Source: Thiobacillus sp. 63-78
Lineage (GTDB): Bacteria; Pseudomonadota; Gammaproteobacteria; Burkholderiales; Thiobacillaceae
Assembly: GCA_001899765.1 (NCBI GenBank)
Contig: MKWM01000040.1
Coordinates: 25,570 to 89,569 of the forward strand
Length of the DNA stretch: 64,000 bases
Direction of reading: 5' to 3'
A program made the translations under genes and the position numbers. Below the pieces are notes generated by a model that saw only the letters and a list, made by a program, of their open reading frames with translations, ran no database searches and was not told the origin of the DNA. This document shows, piece by piece, positions 1 to 8,998 of this stretch. How positions within the stretch are numbered: position 1 is the stretch's first letter; each line of letters opens with the position of its first letter.

Positions 1-528
1 GGCATAGCAGATTGCGGCAAGCAGAAAGAACACATCCCCCGCCCATTGATGGGCGGGCGCCCCGGAAAATTGACCGAAGCTGTGGAGGCCGATCAGCACG
101 ATCCCCGCCCCGGCGACCAGCAGGGCGAATTCAGACCGGATGCCGGGGCGGTGCCCGAGTATGAGCCAGGCGATCAACGCCGTGGCAAAGGGAATGCCGC
201 CGTTGACCAGAATGCCCGCATGCGCGGCCGGCGCCAGTGAAAAGCCCGAGTACACCAGCAAGCCGTAGCTCATGCCGCCCAACGCGGCCAGTACGGCCAG
301 TCGCGGCCAGTCGAGGCGCCGCCAGCGGGCCGGCACGAACGGAAGACACACGATGCCCGAGAAGATGAAGCGGATGGCGGCCATGTCATAAGGCGTCAGC
401 GGGCTGCGTCCGCCCAGCCGCGAGACGATGTTGAAGCCGGACCAGACCACGACGACCGCCGCCGCCGCCGCAAAGCCCTTGAACAGGTGGAAACGGTGGG
501 CCGGAGCAGGCGGGGCTTCCTTGGTCAT
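1..528 (-). CDS. EamA/DMT-family transporter, 3' part outside the window
   Basis: The minus strand is open from an ATG at 528 to the left edge, so the protein is cut off at its C-terminus here. The visible 176 residues are strongly hydrophobic, with about five membrane segments. The first follows a short Lys-rich start and holds an alanine/valine run ending in VWSGFNIVSRLGG. That run, and the internal turn YDMAAIRFIFSG, are typical of EamA drug/metabolite transporters in the inner membrane. The substrate cannot be told. It is divergent from the phosphoribulokinase gene, with about 115 bp between the two starts. Confidence 0.8.
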   Translation of the reverse strand, partial: MTKEAPPAPAHRFHLFKGFAAAAAVVVVWSGFNIVSRLGGRSPLTPYDMAAIRFIFSGIVCLPFVPARWRRLDWPRLAVLAALGGMSYGLLVYSGFSLAPAAHAGILVNGGIPFATALIAWLILGHRPGIRSEFALLVAGAGIVLIGLHSFGQFSGAPAHQWAGDVFFLLAAICYA

Positions 529-644
529 GTGGCGGGATTTTGGGATACGCGTTGTCGCTCACCTTACCACTGGCACCTCAATCAGGTGCCGGGTTACACT
601 TTCCGCTCTGCGGCCTTGTGGCCCATCCTGGGGAATCGCCGACC

Positions 645-1592
645 ATGTCCCAGCAGCATCCCATCATTGCCGTGACCGGTTCGTCCGGTGCCGGCCTGTC
701 CACGATACGCCACGTGTTCAAGTTCATTTTCGAGCGCCTGAACATCAAACCCGCGATCGTTCATGGCGACGGTTTCCGGCGCTATACCGATCGGCAGTTC
801 GCCGCCCTGCTCGAAGAAGCGCGGGGCAGCGGCCGCAACGTGTCCTGGTTCGGACCCGAGTGCAATCATTTCCAGGAGCTGGAATCCTTTTTCAGGACCT
901 ATGGCGAATGCGGCAGCGGCGTGTATCGCCAGTATGCGCACACGGCCGGGCACGGCGAGGCATTGGGCGTGCAGTCTGGCGAGTTCACGCCCTGGTCGCC
1001 CCTGCCGCCGGGCAGCGATCTCCTGTTCTACGAGGGGCAGCATGGCGGCCTGATGGCCAACACCTGGACACGCCGCAAGCTTGACTCGCGTCACTTTCCA
1101 CCGGAAATCGACCGGCGCGCGGGTCGGCAGGGTATCGACGTGGCCCAGCATGTGGACCTGCTGATCGGCGTGGCGCCTGCGATCAACCTGGAGTGGATAC
1201 AGAAGATCCACCGCGACTGCAAAAAAGGCACGTGCTCGCCCGAAGAGTCGGTGGAAACCATCCTGCGCCGCATGGACGACTACATCCATTACCTCGTTCC
1301 CCAGTTCGGCCTGACCGATTTCAATATCCAGCGCATGCCGCTGGTGGATACCTCCGACCCCTTCATTGCACGCGACGTGCCGCTGGCCGACGAATCGCTC
1401 TGCGTGATTCATTTTCGCGACCGCAAGCGCCATGATTTTCCCGGCTTGCTCAAGCGTATTCCCGACGCCTACATGTCGCGTCCGACCACGATGGTGATTC
1501 CCAGCAAGAGCCTGCGCCTGGCCCTGGACGTGATTTGCAGTCCGATTCTGGCCGGGTTCATGGCGCTGCGCGGTGATCAGCCGGGTACGTGA
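645..1592 (+). CDS. prk: Phosphoribulokinase (class I / PrkB type)
   Basis: About 315 residues. The N-terminal P-loop GSSGAGLS (residues 12-19) followed by IRHVF, and the downstream VHGDGFRRYTD, WFGPECNHF, FYEGQHGG and HVDLLIGVAPAINLEWIQKIHRD segments, fit class I phosphoribulokinases, which phosphorylate ribulose-5-phosphate to RuBP in the Calvin cycle. I chose the ATG at 645 because the P-loop then begins near residue 12, as usual; longer in-frame starts add an unrelated N-terminus. No other Calvin-cycle gene is adjacent. It could instead be a PrkB-like kinase as in non-autotrophs. The leucine in the P-loop, where Thr is usual, is slightly atypical. Confidence 0.85.
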   Translation: MSQQHPIIAVTGSSGAGLSTIRHVFKFIFERLNIKPAIVHGDGFRRYTDRQFAALLEEARGSGRNVSWFGPECNHFQELESFFRTYGECGSGVYRQYAHTAGHGEALGVQSGEFTPWSPLPPGSDLLFYEGQHGGLMANTWTRRKLDSRHFPPEIDRRAGRQGIDVAQHVDLLIGVAPAINLEWIQKIHRDCKKGTCSPEESVETILRRMDDYIHYLVPQFGLTDFNIQRMPLVDTSDPFIARDVPLADESLCVIHFRDRKRHDFPGLLKRIPDAYMSRPTTMVIPSKSLRLALDVICSPILAGFMALRGDQPGT

Positions 1593-1800
1593 CGGCGGCC
1601 TGCGCCAGGCGGTGGAGCGGTGTGCCCTCAACATATTTGTGAACCGGCGTGAACGCCAGCGTCAGGCCGTGGCAACGCCCATCATATCTCTGCCCGGATG
1701 CTTGCAATGCTCGCCTTAACCGGCATTGCCTGGATTTCGACGCGGCAATACGCAACCGGCAGAGTGGGGGCGCAATAGCGTTGATCGTAGACGTGATCGG

Positions 1801-3783
1801 CTATGCCGCCCGACGACGGGTGCTGGCGTTCAGGGCGGCCACGATGGGCGCGTCGTGCTCGCTAGGCATGGGCCGGCTGAATAGATAGCCCTGGATTTCG
1901 TGGCATCCTTCCCTTCGAACACGGTCCAGTTGAGCCTGCGTCTCGACACCTTCCGCGACGGTCGCGATGCCCAGACGTTCACCGAGTGCGGCGACGACAC
2001 GTACGATGGCGGCGCAGTCAGGCCGATCCACGGCATGCCTGACGAAGGATCTGTCGATTTTGATCTTGTCAAAGGTGAAGGCGCGCAGATGGGAGAGCGA
2101 GGAATAGCCGGTACCGAAGTCGTCGAGCGCCACCCGCACGCCCATAGCCTGCAGCTGGCGCAGATCGTCAAGAGTGTCCTGTTCGTTGTTGAGCAGCACG
2201 GTTTCGGTCACCTCGATCTCCAGCCGGCGCGGCGACAGGCCCGTGTCAACGAGCGTCGCCAACACATCGGAGGCCAATGTTCCCTTGCCAAGTTGAGCGG
2301 CGGAGACGTTGACGGCGACGCGCGCGCCGTCCCGCCATTCGGTGGCATGTCGGCAGGCGCGGCTCAGCACGAACAAGCCGAGACGGTCGATGAGACCGCT
2401 CTCCTCCGCCACGGAAATGAACTCGCCAGGCGATATCCACCCCCGTTTCGGGTGATGCCAGCGCACTAACGCCTCACGGGTTGTGATCTCGCCGGTTCGA
2501 ACATCGACGATATCCTGATAGAAGACGAACAATCCGTCCTCGGCGTCCAGGGCGTCGCGCAATTCCGCTTCTATGCGGATGCGCTCCTGGACACACGTCT
2601 CCATCTGCGGTTCGAAGACTTTAAAGACACCCTTGCCCGCGGCTTTGGCGGTATAGAGGGCCAGATCGGCGCACGTCAACAGGGTCTCCACATCTTTACC
2701 CTGCAGAGGCGCGACGGCGATGCCCACCGACGCACCGATACGCACCCACCGATCGTCGTCGAGGCGATAGGTCTCGGCAAGCGTGTCGATCAACCTGAGG
2801 GCGACGGCTGAGGCCTCATCGACGCCGCGCTTCGGGAGAAGGATCGTGAACTCGTCACCGCCGACCCGTCCGATCACAATGCCAGGTTCATTACAGACCT
2901 GGCGCATGCGATGTGCGACCTGCTTGAGCACGAGATCGCCGAAATGGTGCCCCTTGGTGTCGTTGACGATCTTGAAGCCGTCGAGGTCGAGGAACAGCAG
3001 AGCAAGATGGCCATCGGAGTCGTCAAGGCTTGCCGCCATCTTTTCCCGAAACGTATTGCGGTTGGCGAGGCCCGTCAGCGTGTCGTAATGCGCGAGTTGA
3101 TGGATGCGCGCTTCCCGGTCGCGCGCCTTGATCTGCGCAGTGACAAGGTGAACAAATTGCCGATTCTGAGCCATGACGACGACCAGAAGAGCCAAGGCGA
3201 CGACGGATACATTGAGTGTCAGCGCTATGAAAGAGGGATGCCCGTTTACGACAAAGTAACCCATGAAGATCGGGACAGAGCATATCGTCTCGCCTATTGC
3301 GGCCGCACGTAGTGGCCACAGAAAGATCATGCTGCCGATCATGGCGATAGTGATGAAGACGAAAACGCTGGCGTGCCCCGCCGCATCGCCATACGGAAAC
3401 AGTGCAAGCGCCCAGCTAATAAATGAAATACTCAATATGATTGTAAGAACAGCGGTTCTCTTGAGTTCTCTTCTTGCGCGCTCTGCGGTGATCTGAACGC
3501 GCTGCATCCGCAGCCACATGACGAAGCGAACGATGCACAGGGCCGAGAGGAGGAGGGCAATATGCGTAGTCAGATAGGCTGGCGCCCGACCGGCAAAGGC
3601 AAACACCAGCATCCAGGCGTCAGCAAGAAGCAACAAGTACAGGATCGGGATCATCCGGGAGAGCGCAGCGCATTGCGCCACGAGTAATTCCGGATTTTCG
3701 AGCGACAGATCTAATCTGCTCTTAAGCCGATTCAATATCAATTTTGAGGGTATGACAAACCTGGCGAGAATTGATTTGATCAT
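1801..3783 (-). CDS. Membrane-anchored GGDEF-EAL cyclic-di-GMP signalling protein
   Basis: 660 residues from the ATG at 3783; an upstream extension to 3987 is open but looks non-coding. Residues about 40-210 form five or six membrane helices. A GGDEF domain follows with an intact GGDEF motif at 308-312, then a complete EAL domain: EALVRW at 437, EVTETVLL, DDFGTGYSSL, KIDRSFV and AEGVET. Both catalytic halves look competent, so it may make or degrade c-di-GMP; the sequence does not say which dominates. c-di-GMP commonly controls EPS and type IV pili, both encoded nearby. No ligand-binding sensor domain is recognisable beyond the membrane helices. There is no clear Shine-Dalgarno at the chosen start. 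Confidence 0.85.
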   Translation of the reverse strand: MIKSILARFVIPSKLILNRLKSRLDLSLENPELLVAQCAALSRMIPILYLLLLADAWMLVFAFAGRAPAYLTTHIALLLSALCIVRFVMWLRMQRVQITAERARRELKRTAVLTIILSISFISWALALFPYGDAAGHASVFVFITIAMIGSMIFLWPLRAAAIGETICSVPIFMGYFVVNGHPSFIALTLNVSVVALALLVVVMAQNRQFVHLVTAQIKARDREARIHQLAHYDTLTGLANRNTFREKMAASLDDSDGHLALLFLDLDGFKIVNDTKGHHFGDLVLKQVAHRMRQVCNEPGIVIGRVGGDEFTILLPKRGVDEASAVALRLIDTLAETYRLDDDRWVRIGASVGIAVAPLQGKDVETLLTCADLALYTAKAAGKGVFKVFEPQMETCVQERIRIEAELRDALDAEDGLFVFYQDIVDVRTGEITTREALVRWHHPKRGWISPGEFISVAEESGLIDRLGLFVLSRACRHATEWRDGARVAVNVSAAQLGKGTLASDVLATLVDTGLSPRRLEIEVTETVLLNNEQDTLDDLRQLQAMGVRVALDDFGTGYSSLSHLRAFTFDKIKIDRSFVRHAVDRPDCAAIVRVVAALGERLGIATVAEGVETQAQLDRVRREGCHEIQGYLFSRPMPSEHDAPIVAALNASTRRRAA

Positions 3784-4041
3784 ATTCTGGAGGGAATTTA
3801 ATTCCCGCGATCTCAAATTCGAAGTGCATTCCTGATTAACGGGTTGAGTGGGCGGGATATTGAGAGCATCCGTGCGGCGGCGTGTATCGACGATGGCCGG
3901 GCGCTGCTCGATCGAGATCTGATTCGGGAGGGTGACGCGCCAGTCGCGCCCACCATGGTGTTTCCGACGCGTCTTCTGACAGCGCAAGACGCGGTGCGGC
4001 TTGTCAGGGCAGGGTGTGGAAGACCCGCCGCGAGGGATGGC

Positions 4042-5358
4042 CTATTCGATTCCCAGTCGTTCGAGCCGGTAGCGCAGACTGCGGAAGGTGACCCCCAGCA
4101 GGCGTGCGGCGGCGGTCTTGTTGTAGCGGGTCTGTTCCAGCGCTTCGAGAATGGCGGCACGCTCCATCTGGTCGAGATAATCCTGTAAAGGATATTTGCT
4201 GCCGGGCGTGATGACGGTAGCAGGCAGGACGGGCGTCAGATTGAGGTCGGCGGCGTCGATACGTTGCCCTTCACACAGCGCCAGCGCTCGTTCCAGCGTG
4301 TTTTCCAGTTCACGCACATTGCCGGGGAAGGCATAGGCGCAGAGCGCCTGTTCGGCATCACGGTCCAGCCTGACGTCTCCGCCACTCAACTTGCCGAGCA
4401 GAAAACGGGCCATTTCCGGAATGTCTTCGGCGCGCTCGCGCAGGCCCGGCATGACGAGATCGATGACATTCAGCCGGTAATACAGATCCTGGCGAAAACG
4501 GCCCGCTTCCACGAGCGCGGACAAACCCTGATGGGTGGCGCTCACGATGCGGACGTCCACGGGCTCCTCGGTCGTGGCGCCGATCTTGCGCACTTTCTTT
4601 TCCTGCAGCACGCGCAACAGTTTCACCTGCATCGACAGCGGCAGATCGGCCACTTCGTCGAGAAACAGGGTGCCTCCGCTGGCAGCCTGGAAGAAGCCGT
4701 CACGCTCGGCGTCGGCGCCGGTGAACGCGCCTTTCCGGTAGCCGAAAAATTCGCTTTCCATCAGTGTTTCGGGAATCGCGCCGCAGTTGACCGCAACGAA
4801 GGGCCGGTCGGCCCGGTTGCCGAGGCGATGGATCAGTCGCGCAGCGAGTTCCTTGCCGCTGCCCGATTCGCCGGTGATGTGCACCGGTGCCTGGGTCCGT
4901 GCGAGCTTGGCAATGCGCGCGCGGATGTCCTGCATGATGGCCGACTGGCCGATCAGTTCGTGTATCGGGTCGTCGGCTTTCGTGGGCTCGGGGACCGCCA
5001 GGGCGGATTTGACCAGGGTGCGGAGTTGATCGAGCGCCACCGGCTTGGCCAGATAATCGAACGCGCCCGCTTTCAGTGCGGCGACGGCGTTGCCGGCATT
5101 GCCGTAGGCGGTGATGACCGCGACCGGAACCGGCAGCGCCAGCGCGCTGGCGCAGGCAATCACGTTCAAGCCTTCGCCGTCGGTCAGGCGCATGTCGGTC
5201 AGGCAGAGATCGTAATGGGTTTGCCGCAGTCGGGCCTGCGCTTCAGCGACACTGGTGGCACGATCGGTTTCCAGGCCCATCCTGACCAGGGTCAACTCCA
5301 TCAGATCGAGCAGATCGGGCTCGTCATCCACCAGCAGGACGCGTGGGGAAACCCTCAT
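4042..5358 (-). CDS. pilR: Sigma-54-dependent response regulator PilR
   Basis: 438 residues: a receiver domain with phospho-acceptor D55 in LTDMR, an AAA+ activator domain with Walker A GESGSGKE (163-170), the sigma-54 contact loop GAFTGA (210-215) and Walker B FLDE, and a C-terminal Fis-type helix-turn-helix ending in RSLRYRLERLGIE. Known role: with PilS it activates RpoN-dependent pilin transcription. The start ATG at 5358 is three bases after the pilS stop; an in-frame GTG two codons upstream overlaps that stop. Assignment to PilR rather than another NtrC-type regulator rests on the adjacent PilS-like kinase and PP0621-type gene. No pilin gene is in the window. Confidence 0.88.
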   Translation of the reverse strand: MRVSPRVLLVDDEPDLLDLMELTLVRMGLETDRATSVAEAQARLRQTHYDLCLTDMRLTDGEGLNVIACASALALPVPVAVITAYGNAGNAVAALKAGAFDYLAKPVALDQLRTLVKSALAVPEPTKADDPIHELIGQSAIMQDIRARIAKLARTQAPVHITGESGSGKELAARLIHRLGNRADRPFVAVNCGAIPETLMESEFFGYRKGAFTGADAERDGFFQAASGGTLFLDEVADLPLSMQVKLLRVLQEKKVRKIGATTEEPVDVRIVSATHQGLSALVEAGRFRQDLYYRLNVIDLVMPGLRERAEDIPEMARFLLGKLSGGDVRLDRDAEQALCAYAFPGNVRELENTLERALALCEGQRIDAADLNLTPVLPATVITPGSKYPLQDYLDQMERAAILEALEQTRYNKTAAARLLGVTFRSLRYRLERLGIE

Positions 5359-5360
5359 GT

Positions 5361-6941
5361 TCACTCGCCTCCGCGCAGGGCGAGACGGAAGCACCCGCCG
5401 CCATGGCCGGGAATCTGGCTCAGGGTTGCGTGGTTGGCTTCGGCCAGTTCGCGCGCGAGGAACAGGCCCAATCCGGTCCCTTGTGCATCCGTCGTGAAGA
5501 AAGGCTCGAAAAGCTTGTCCTGATGTTCCAGCGCGACACCGGCGCCGTCGTCGGCGATCTCGAGCTGCATGTGGCCACCCTGCACGTGCGCGCTGATGTG
5601 GAGGCTGCCTGCCTGTTTGCGGCTGAAACGCCAGGCGTTGCGCAGGAGATTCCATACGATCTGGCGCAGATGGTCGGGGTCGAACTGGAAATGCAGGCTG
5701 GCGGGCATGTCGACTATGACGGCGTCCAGCGGGATTTCTTCAGTCTGGCGCAACTCATCGACCAGCATGCCGAGCGCCGCGGCGTCGAAATGGACCGGCT
5801 TCATCCGGTCGCGCCGATTGAGCGTCAGGACTTCTTCCACCAGACGATCGAGCCGATGCGCATTGTTCTCGATGATCCCGATCAATCGGGCCTGGGTCGC
5901 ATCGCGCGCTTCCTCGCCCAGCAATTGCGCGGCGTGGCTGATGGCCGACAGCGGATTGCGGATTTCGTGTGCGATATTGGCGGTGAGTCGCCCCAGTGCC
6001 GCCAGCTTGAGGCGTTGGGCCGCCTGTTCGGCCTGGCTCTGGTCCTCCAGCACCAGCACGCGGCTGTTGTCCGGTGTTTCCAGCGGGATGCAGCGCACAC
6101 GTAATTGCGCAGCCGGCGTATTCAGGGTGAAACTGGTGCCGGGCAGCATCAGCTGCGACGCGCGCGCCAGTTCGGGCGAACAGTCTTCCAGGCGGGTGAT
6201 GCCCGGTATGACCGCGGCCGGAATCCCCAGCAGCGCCAGTGCGCGGGGACTGGCGTGGCGCACGACGCCGTCGCCGCGTATGGCCAGCAGCCCGTCGGGC
6301 GAGTTTTTGATGGCCAGGGCATTGATGCGGTTCAGCAGGGACAGTTCGTCCGCCTGCAGCTGGGCCAGTCTTTCCGAACGCAGCGCGCGCAGGGTCAGGG
6401 CATGCGCCAGCAGGCCGATGGCGAAATACCCTGCGCATAACAGACCGACCTGGAAAAAACTGTCCAGTCCCTGGCTGCCGCCCAGAATGCTGAAGCCGTG
6501 TTGCAGCAGAACGGCGATCGATGCCATGGCGGCATACAGCAGGGTCAGACGGCCGCTTCCGGCCAGCCCGCCGGAAGCGATGGAAATTGCCAGCAGCAGA
6601 CCCAGTCCGCCCGCCAGTTGCTCGCTGGTCGACATCATCAGCACGAACAGCACGATATCGGCCGTGATGTGCGCGGTGAGCTGGATCTGGAAGCCCGGCC
6701 AGCGGGCGCGGATGCCCAGCACGAACAGGGCCGCGACCATCAGATAGGCAAAGGTATAGCTCTGGAAACGCCCGCTTGTGCCCTCGCGGAACAGATCGGA
6801 CGTGCTGAACAGCAGCCCGCTGAACACCAGCGCGGTGGCCAGCGTCAGGCGATACAGGTTGAAGTAATCGAGGCTGCGCCAATGGGAAGCGAAATAGCCT
6901 GGCGTGGCCGGGCGCGGCATCGACGTTGCCGCGGCGTTCAT
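5361..6941 (-). CDS. pilS: Sensor histidine kinase PilS
   Basis: 526 residues. Six membrane helices lie between about 33 and 185, a PAS-like segment at about 205-300, then HisKA with H325 in NIAHEIRNPL, and a HATPase domain with N-box NLLRNAWRFS, DDGAGV and GTGLGLFLARE. This is the PilS layout: a polar inner-membrane kinase that phosphorylates PilR. The start at 6941 overlaps the last four bases (ATGA) of the preceding PP0621-like gene, so the three genes are translationally coupled in the order small protein, pilS, pilR. Confidence 0.88.
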   Translation of the reverse strand: MNAAATSMPRPATPGYFASHWRSLDYFNLYRLTLATALVFSGLLFSTSDLFREGTSGRFQSYTFAYLMVAALFVLGIRARWPGFQIQLTAHITADIVLFVLMMSTSEQLAGGLGLLLAISIASGGLAGSGRLTLLYAAMASIAVLLQHGFSILGGSQGLDSFFQVGLLCAGYFAIGLLAHALTLRALRSERLAQLQADELSLLNRINALAIKNSPDGLLAIRGDGVVRHASPRALALLGIPAAVIPGITRLEDCSPELARASQLMLPGTSFTLNTPAAQLRVRCIPLETPDNSRVLVLEDQSQAEQAAQRLKLAALGRLTANIAHEIRNPLSAISHAAQLLGEEARDATQARLIGIIENNAHRLDRLVEEVLTLNRRDRMKPVHFDAAALGMLVDELRQTEEIPLDAVIVDMPASLHFQFDPDHLRQIVWNLLRNAWRFSRKQAGSLHISAHVQGGHMQLEIADDGAGVALEHQDKLFEPFFTTDAQGTGLGLFLARELAEANHATLSQIPGHGGGCFRLALRGGE

Positions 6942-7162
6942 TTCTTGCCGAGTTGGCGGTGTTCGGGGGTGCAGAAGAAGTGGCCGCCGGAATAAATGGC
7001 CTCGCTGCGCGGCAGGTTCACGCCGCAATGCGCGCATTTCACCATGTCTTCGACAGTGTGTTCCTGTGTATGCGCGCGCGGCGGACCAAGCGAGCGCTGA
7101 TAGGCGCGGAACAAGGCCAGCACGACAAAACCGATCGCAATCAGCAGCAGAATCTTGAACAC
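6938..7162 (-). CDS. PP0621-family small membrane protein
   Basis: 74 residues. One N-terminal transmembrane helix (about 2-20) is followed by a linker and a zinc-ribbon-like C-terminus with CAHCGVNLPRSEA and a later FFCTPEHRQLGKK, giving a CxxC plus a single Cys/His set. This matches the small conserved protein usually encoded just upstream of pilS-pilR in beta- and gammaproteobacteria. Biochemical function is unknown. It starts the three-gene pilSR operon. Confidence 0.8.
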   Translation of the reverse strand: MFKILLLIAIGFVVLALFRAYQRSLGPPRAHTQEHTVEDMVKCAHCGVNLPRSEAIYSGGHFFCTPEHRQLGKK

Positions 7163-7697
7163 GCCGTCCCTCCGAAATGGCGCTCAGCATAGCACGGCGG
7201 CACGCCGACACGTTTCACGGAAAGGTGGGGCGCGGACGGTGGCGGCGTTTTCGGGCATGCGGAAACGTGTCTCGATGCATGCAAGCGGATTCGGCAACAG
7301 TGCTTCCGCAAGCGCATGTCCTCGAAGTCACACATAGACTGATCAGCCCTATCCTTCGGCAAACTGTCTTGTCGGGGTTCTTTACAATGGATGTGTGCCG
7401 TTGCGGACGCGCCGGCAATCCTAATGAAAAGCGACATACAAACAAGGGCGAGCGGTCACCGGATGATCGATGGGTATGCATATTGCTTTGTTCGTTCCGG
7501 CCAAGCGAATGTTTTTTTGCGGTTTTCTGGCCACTGCTCAGGTCGGCCAGTCCGGCAATCAGGGAAGCTCAAACACGGTACGGATACCCTTGATGAATTT
7601 ACTCGAAACGTACATAAAAAACGTGCATGGTTTCAGTTCGGGCTGATGGCGATGGAGAAACGCACCGCAATGTTGAAATCAAATTGGAGGAAACATC
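7163..7697. other. Intergenic region upstream of the first PEP-CTERM gene
   Basis: About 535 bp between the divergent pilS operon and the PEP-CTERM gene. Short frames here have no recognisable product. It should hold promoters for both sides. The only structured signal I can name is a weak sigma-54-like match at 7472-7487. The last bases, ttggaggaaacatc, are a strong ribosome-binding site for the gene at 7698. Confidence 0.5.
7472..7487 (+). promoter_or_regulatory. Weak sigma-54-like site upstream of PEP-CTERM gene
   Basis: GGGTATGCATATTGCT keeps the GG-N10-GC spacing and the TTGCT -12 box but has G instead of T at the first -24 position. It lies 211 bp before the start at 7698. It resembles the better sites at 8747 and 14532, which is why I list it; alone it would not be convincing. 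Confidence 0.25.
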
Positions 7698-8420
7698 ATG
7701 AAATTCTTTAAACACACCGCAGCCGCACTGGCATTGTCGGCCGTCATGCTGAGCGGGCCTGTGCAGGCCGTTCCCGTGACCGTAGTGGGCACCACGGTCA
7801 GCTTCACTTTCGACAGCGCGCTCAGCGGGTTGTTCGGCGTTCCCGCGGTGACGGGGGATGCGCTGTTCTTTACCCCCACCACCTATAAGGCCCAGTCTTT
7901 CAACGGCACCGGGTTTGCTTCGGCCAGCCAGACCTTCAATATCATGGTCAATGCCAATCCCGGCTATCTGGTGTCGGCGGTCAACCTGACGGAAGACGGC
8001 GACTACTACAACATCGGCGCCGGTTCCAGCGTGGCCGTCGGCGGCAAACTCTATGTGCGCGATCTGGCGTCACCCTTGACGCCTGCCGCCAGCAGCAAAA
8101 TCAAGTCGTCGCTTCCGCTGACCGACATGACCAGCCTGGCGGATTTCGAAACCACCGACTGGACCTCGCACGCAAACGTCGCGATTCCGGCCGGATGGGG
8201 CGGAACGGGCGGCATCGTCAGCGGTGTCAACGTCACCATCGAGAACATCCTGCTGGCCAGCAGCTTGTCAGTCGGTGGCGCGGCCTTCATCGAGAAGAAA
8301 TTTGCCGGTGTGACCATCGTGACGGCGCCTGTACCGGAACCGCAGGCGTATGCCTTGTTCATCGCCGGTTTGGCGTTGATCGGCTTCATGGGGTGGCGCA
8401 AAGGCCGTGTCACGATCTGA
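7698..8420 (+). CDS. PEP-CTERM sorting-domain protein
   Basis: 240 residues. A signal peptide (about 1-25, ending near GPVQA) precedes a Gly/Ala/Thr/Ser-rich body with no recognised enzyme domain. The C-terminus carries the full PEP-CTERM signal: VPEPQAY, a hydrophobic helix FIAGLALIGFMG, and basic residues WRKGR. Such proteins are exported and then cut and released or anchored by an exosortase; the likely processor is XrtB at 26296. Start supported by GGAGG seven bases upstream. It is a single-gene unit with its own terminator downstream. Confidence 0.88.
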   Translation: MKFFKHTAAALALSAVMLSGPVQAVPVTVVGTTVSFTFDSALSGLFGVPAVTGDALFFTPTTYKAQSFNGTGFASASQTFNIMVNANPGYLVSAVNLTEDGDYYNIGAGSSVAVGGKLYVRDLASPLTPAASSKIKSSLPLTDMTSLADFETTDWTSHANVAIPAGWGGTGGIVSGVNVTIENILLASSLSVGGAAFIEKKFAGVTIVTAPVPEPQAYALFIAGLALIGFMGWRKGRVTI

Positions 8421-8440
8421 GTGCTGGATGCTTTTGTGTA

Positions 8441-8470
8441 AACGGCCTCCCTCGCGAGGCCGTTTTTTCA
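8441..8470 (+). terminator. Rho-independent terminator of PEP-CTERM gene
   Basis: An inverted repeat AACGGCCTC / GAGGCCGTT with a six-base loop runs straight into six T residues, 20 bp after the stop of the gene at 7698. Confidence 0.9.
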
Positions 8471-8998
8471 TACGAAGGCCAGCGGCAGGTAGATCAAATT
8501 CCGTCTGGCTATTTCATCTGTACGAAATCGGGCATGTCGTGACTGTCGGTTTTCTTTACACTTTAAATCAAATGAATGAATGAACGGTGGGTTCTGTATA
8601 AAAAACATCGGGTAAACAGTATGGTACGAAGCTTTCATAGCCATGGTACGTGTTTTGCGTAAACGGCTGGGGGCACAATGAACAATAAAGAAATGTGCCC
8701 CCATTCCATTTCATGCATACGATGAAATGGTCCAGGAGCGTGATATTGGAGGAGGAATTGCTGCGTGGCTTCTGACTCGCGGCTTCCGCAAGGAAGCTGT
8801 TTTCATTGAAGATTCTTTACGCGCGGGCAATATCGTGACATATGGCGCGAATGAACCGGGCAGTTTCAAGTTCCGACAATATTGGCCCGTTACTTTGTTG
8901 GATACAGCAGCCTGCCCGGCCAGAACCGGCAGACCGGCCGAATAACGCACACCTGACCGTCATCCGGAAACACGCATCGACGCGAAGCATTTGGAGTC
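8471..8998. other. Intergenic region upstream of EPS priming transferase
   Basis: About 530 bp with no convincing gene. A 72-codon frame at 8727-8945 has no ribosome-binding site or recognisable family. The region probably holds the EPS leader; a sigma-54-like site at 8747-8762 is the clearest element. The last bases before 8999 (catttggagtc) give a usable ribosome-binding site for the transferase. Confidence 0.5.
8747..8762 (+). promoter_or_regulatory. Candidate sigma-54 promoter of the EPS locus
   Basis: TGGAGGAGGAATTGCT has the invariant GG and GC ten bases apart, with a perfect TTGCT -12 box and purine at position 7. It sits 237 bp before the priming transferase. XrtB-type loci are often controlled by RpoN with a dedicated PrsK/PrsR pair, which is not in this window. 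The long leader and partial -24 match keep confidence modest. Confidence 0.4.

Noticed and set aside
594..1634. Long minus-strand frame opposite phosphoribulokinase
   Set aside because: Composition is a GC-rich antisense shadow rich in Arg/His/Gln; the plus-strand product has clear Prk motifs.
1593..1800. Small gene between phosphoribulokinase and the GGDEF-EAL gene
   Set aside because: Only short overlapping frames without start signals; read as spacer.
8727..8945. 72-codon plus-strand frame before the priming transferase
   Set aside because: No recognisable family or ribosome-binding site. Its first codons overlap the sigma-54-like site.
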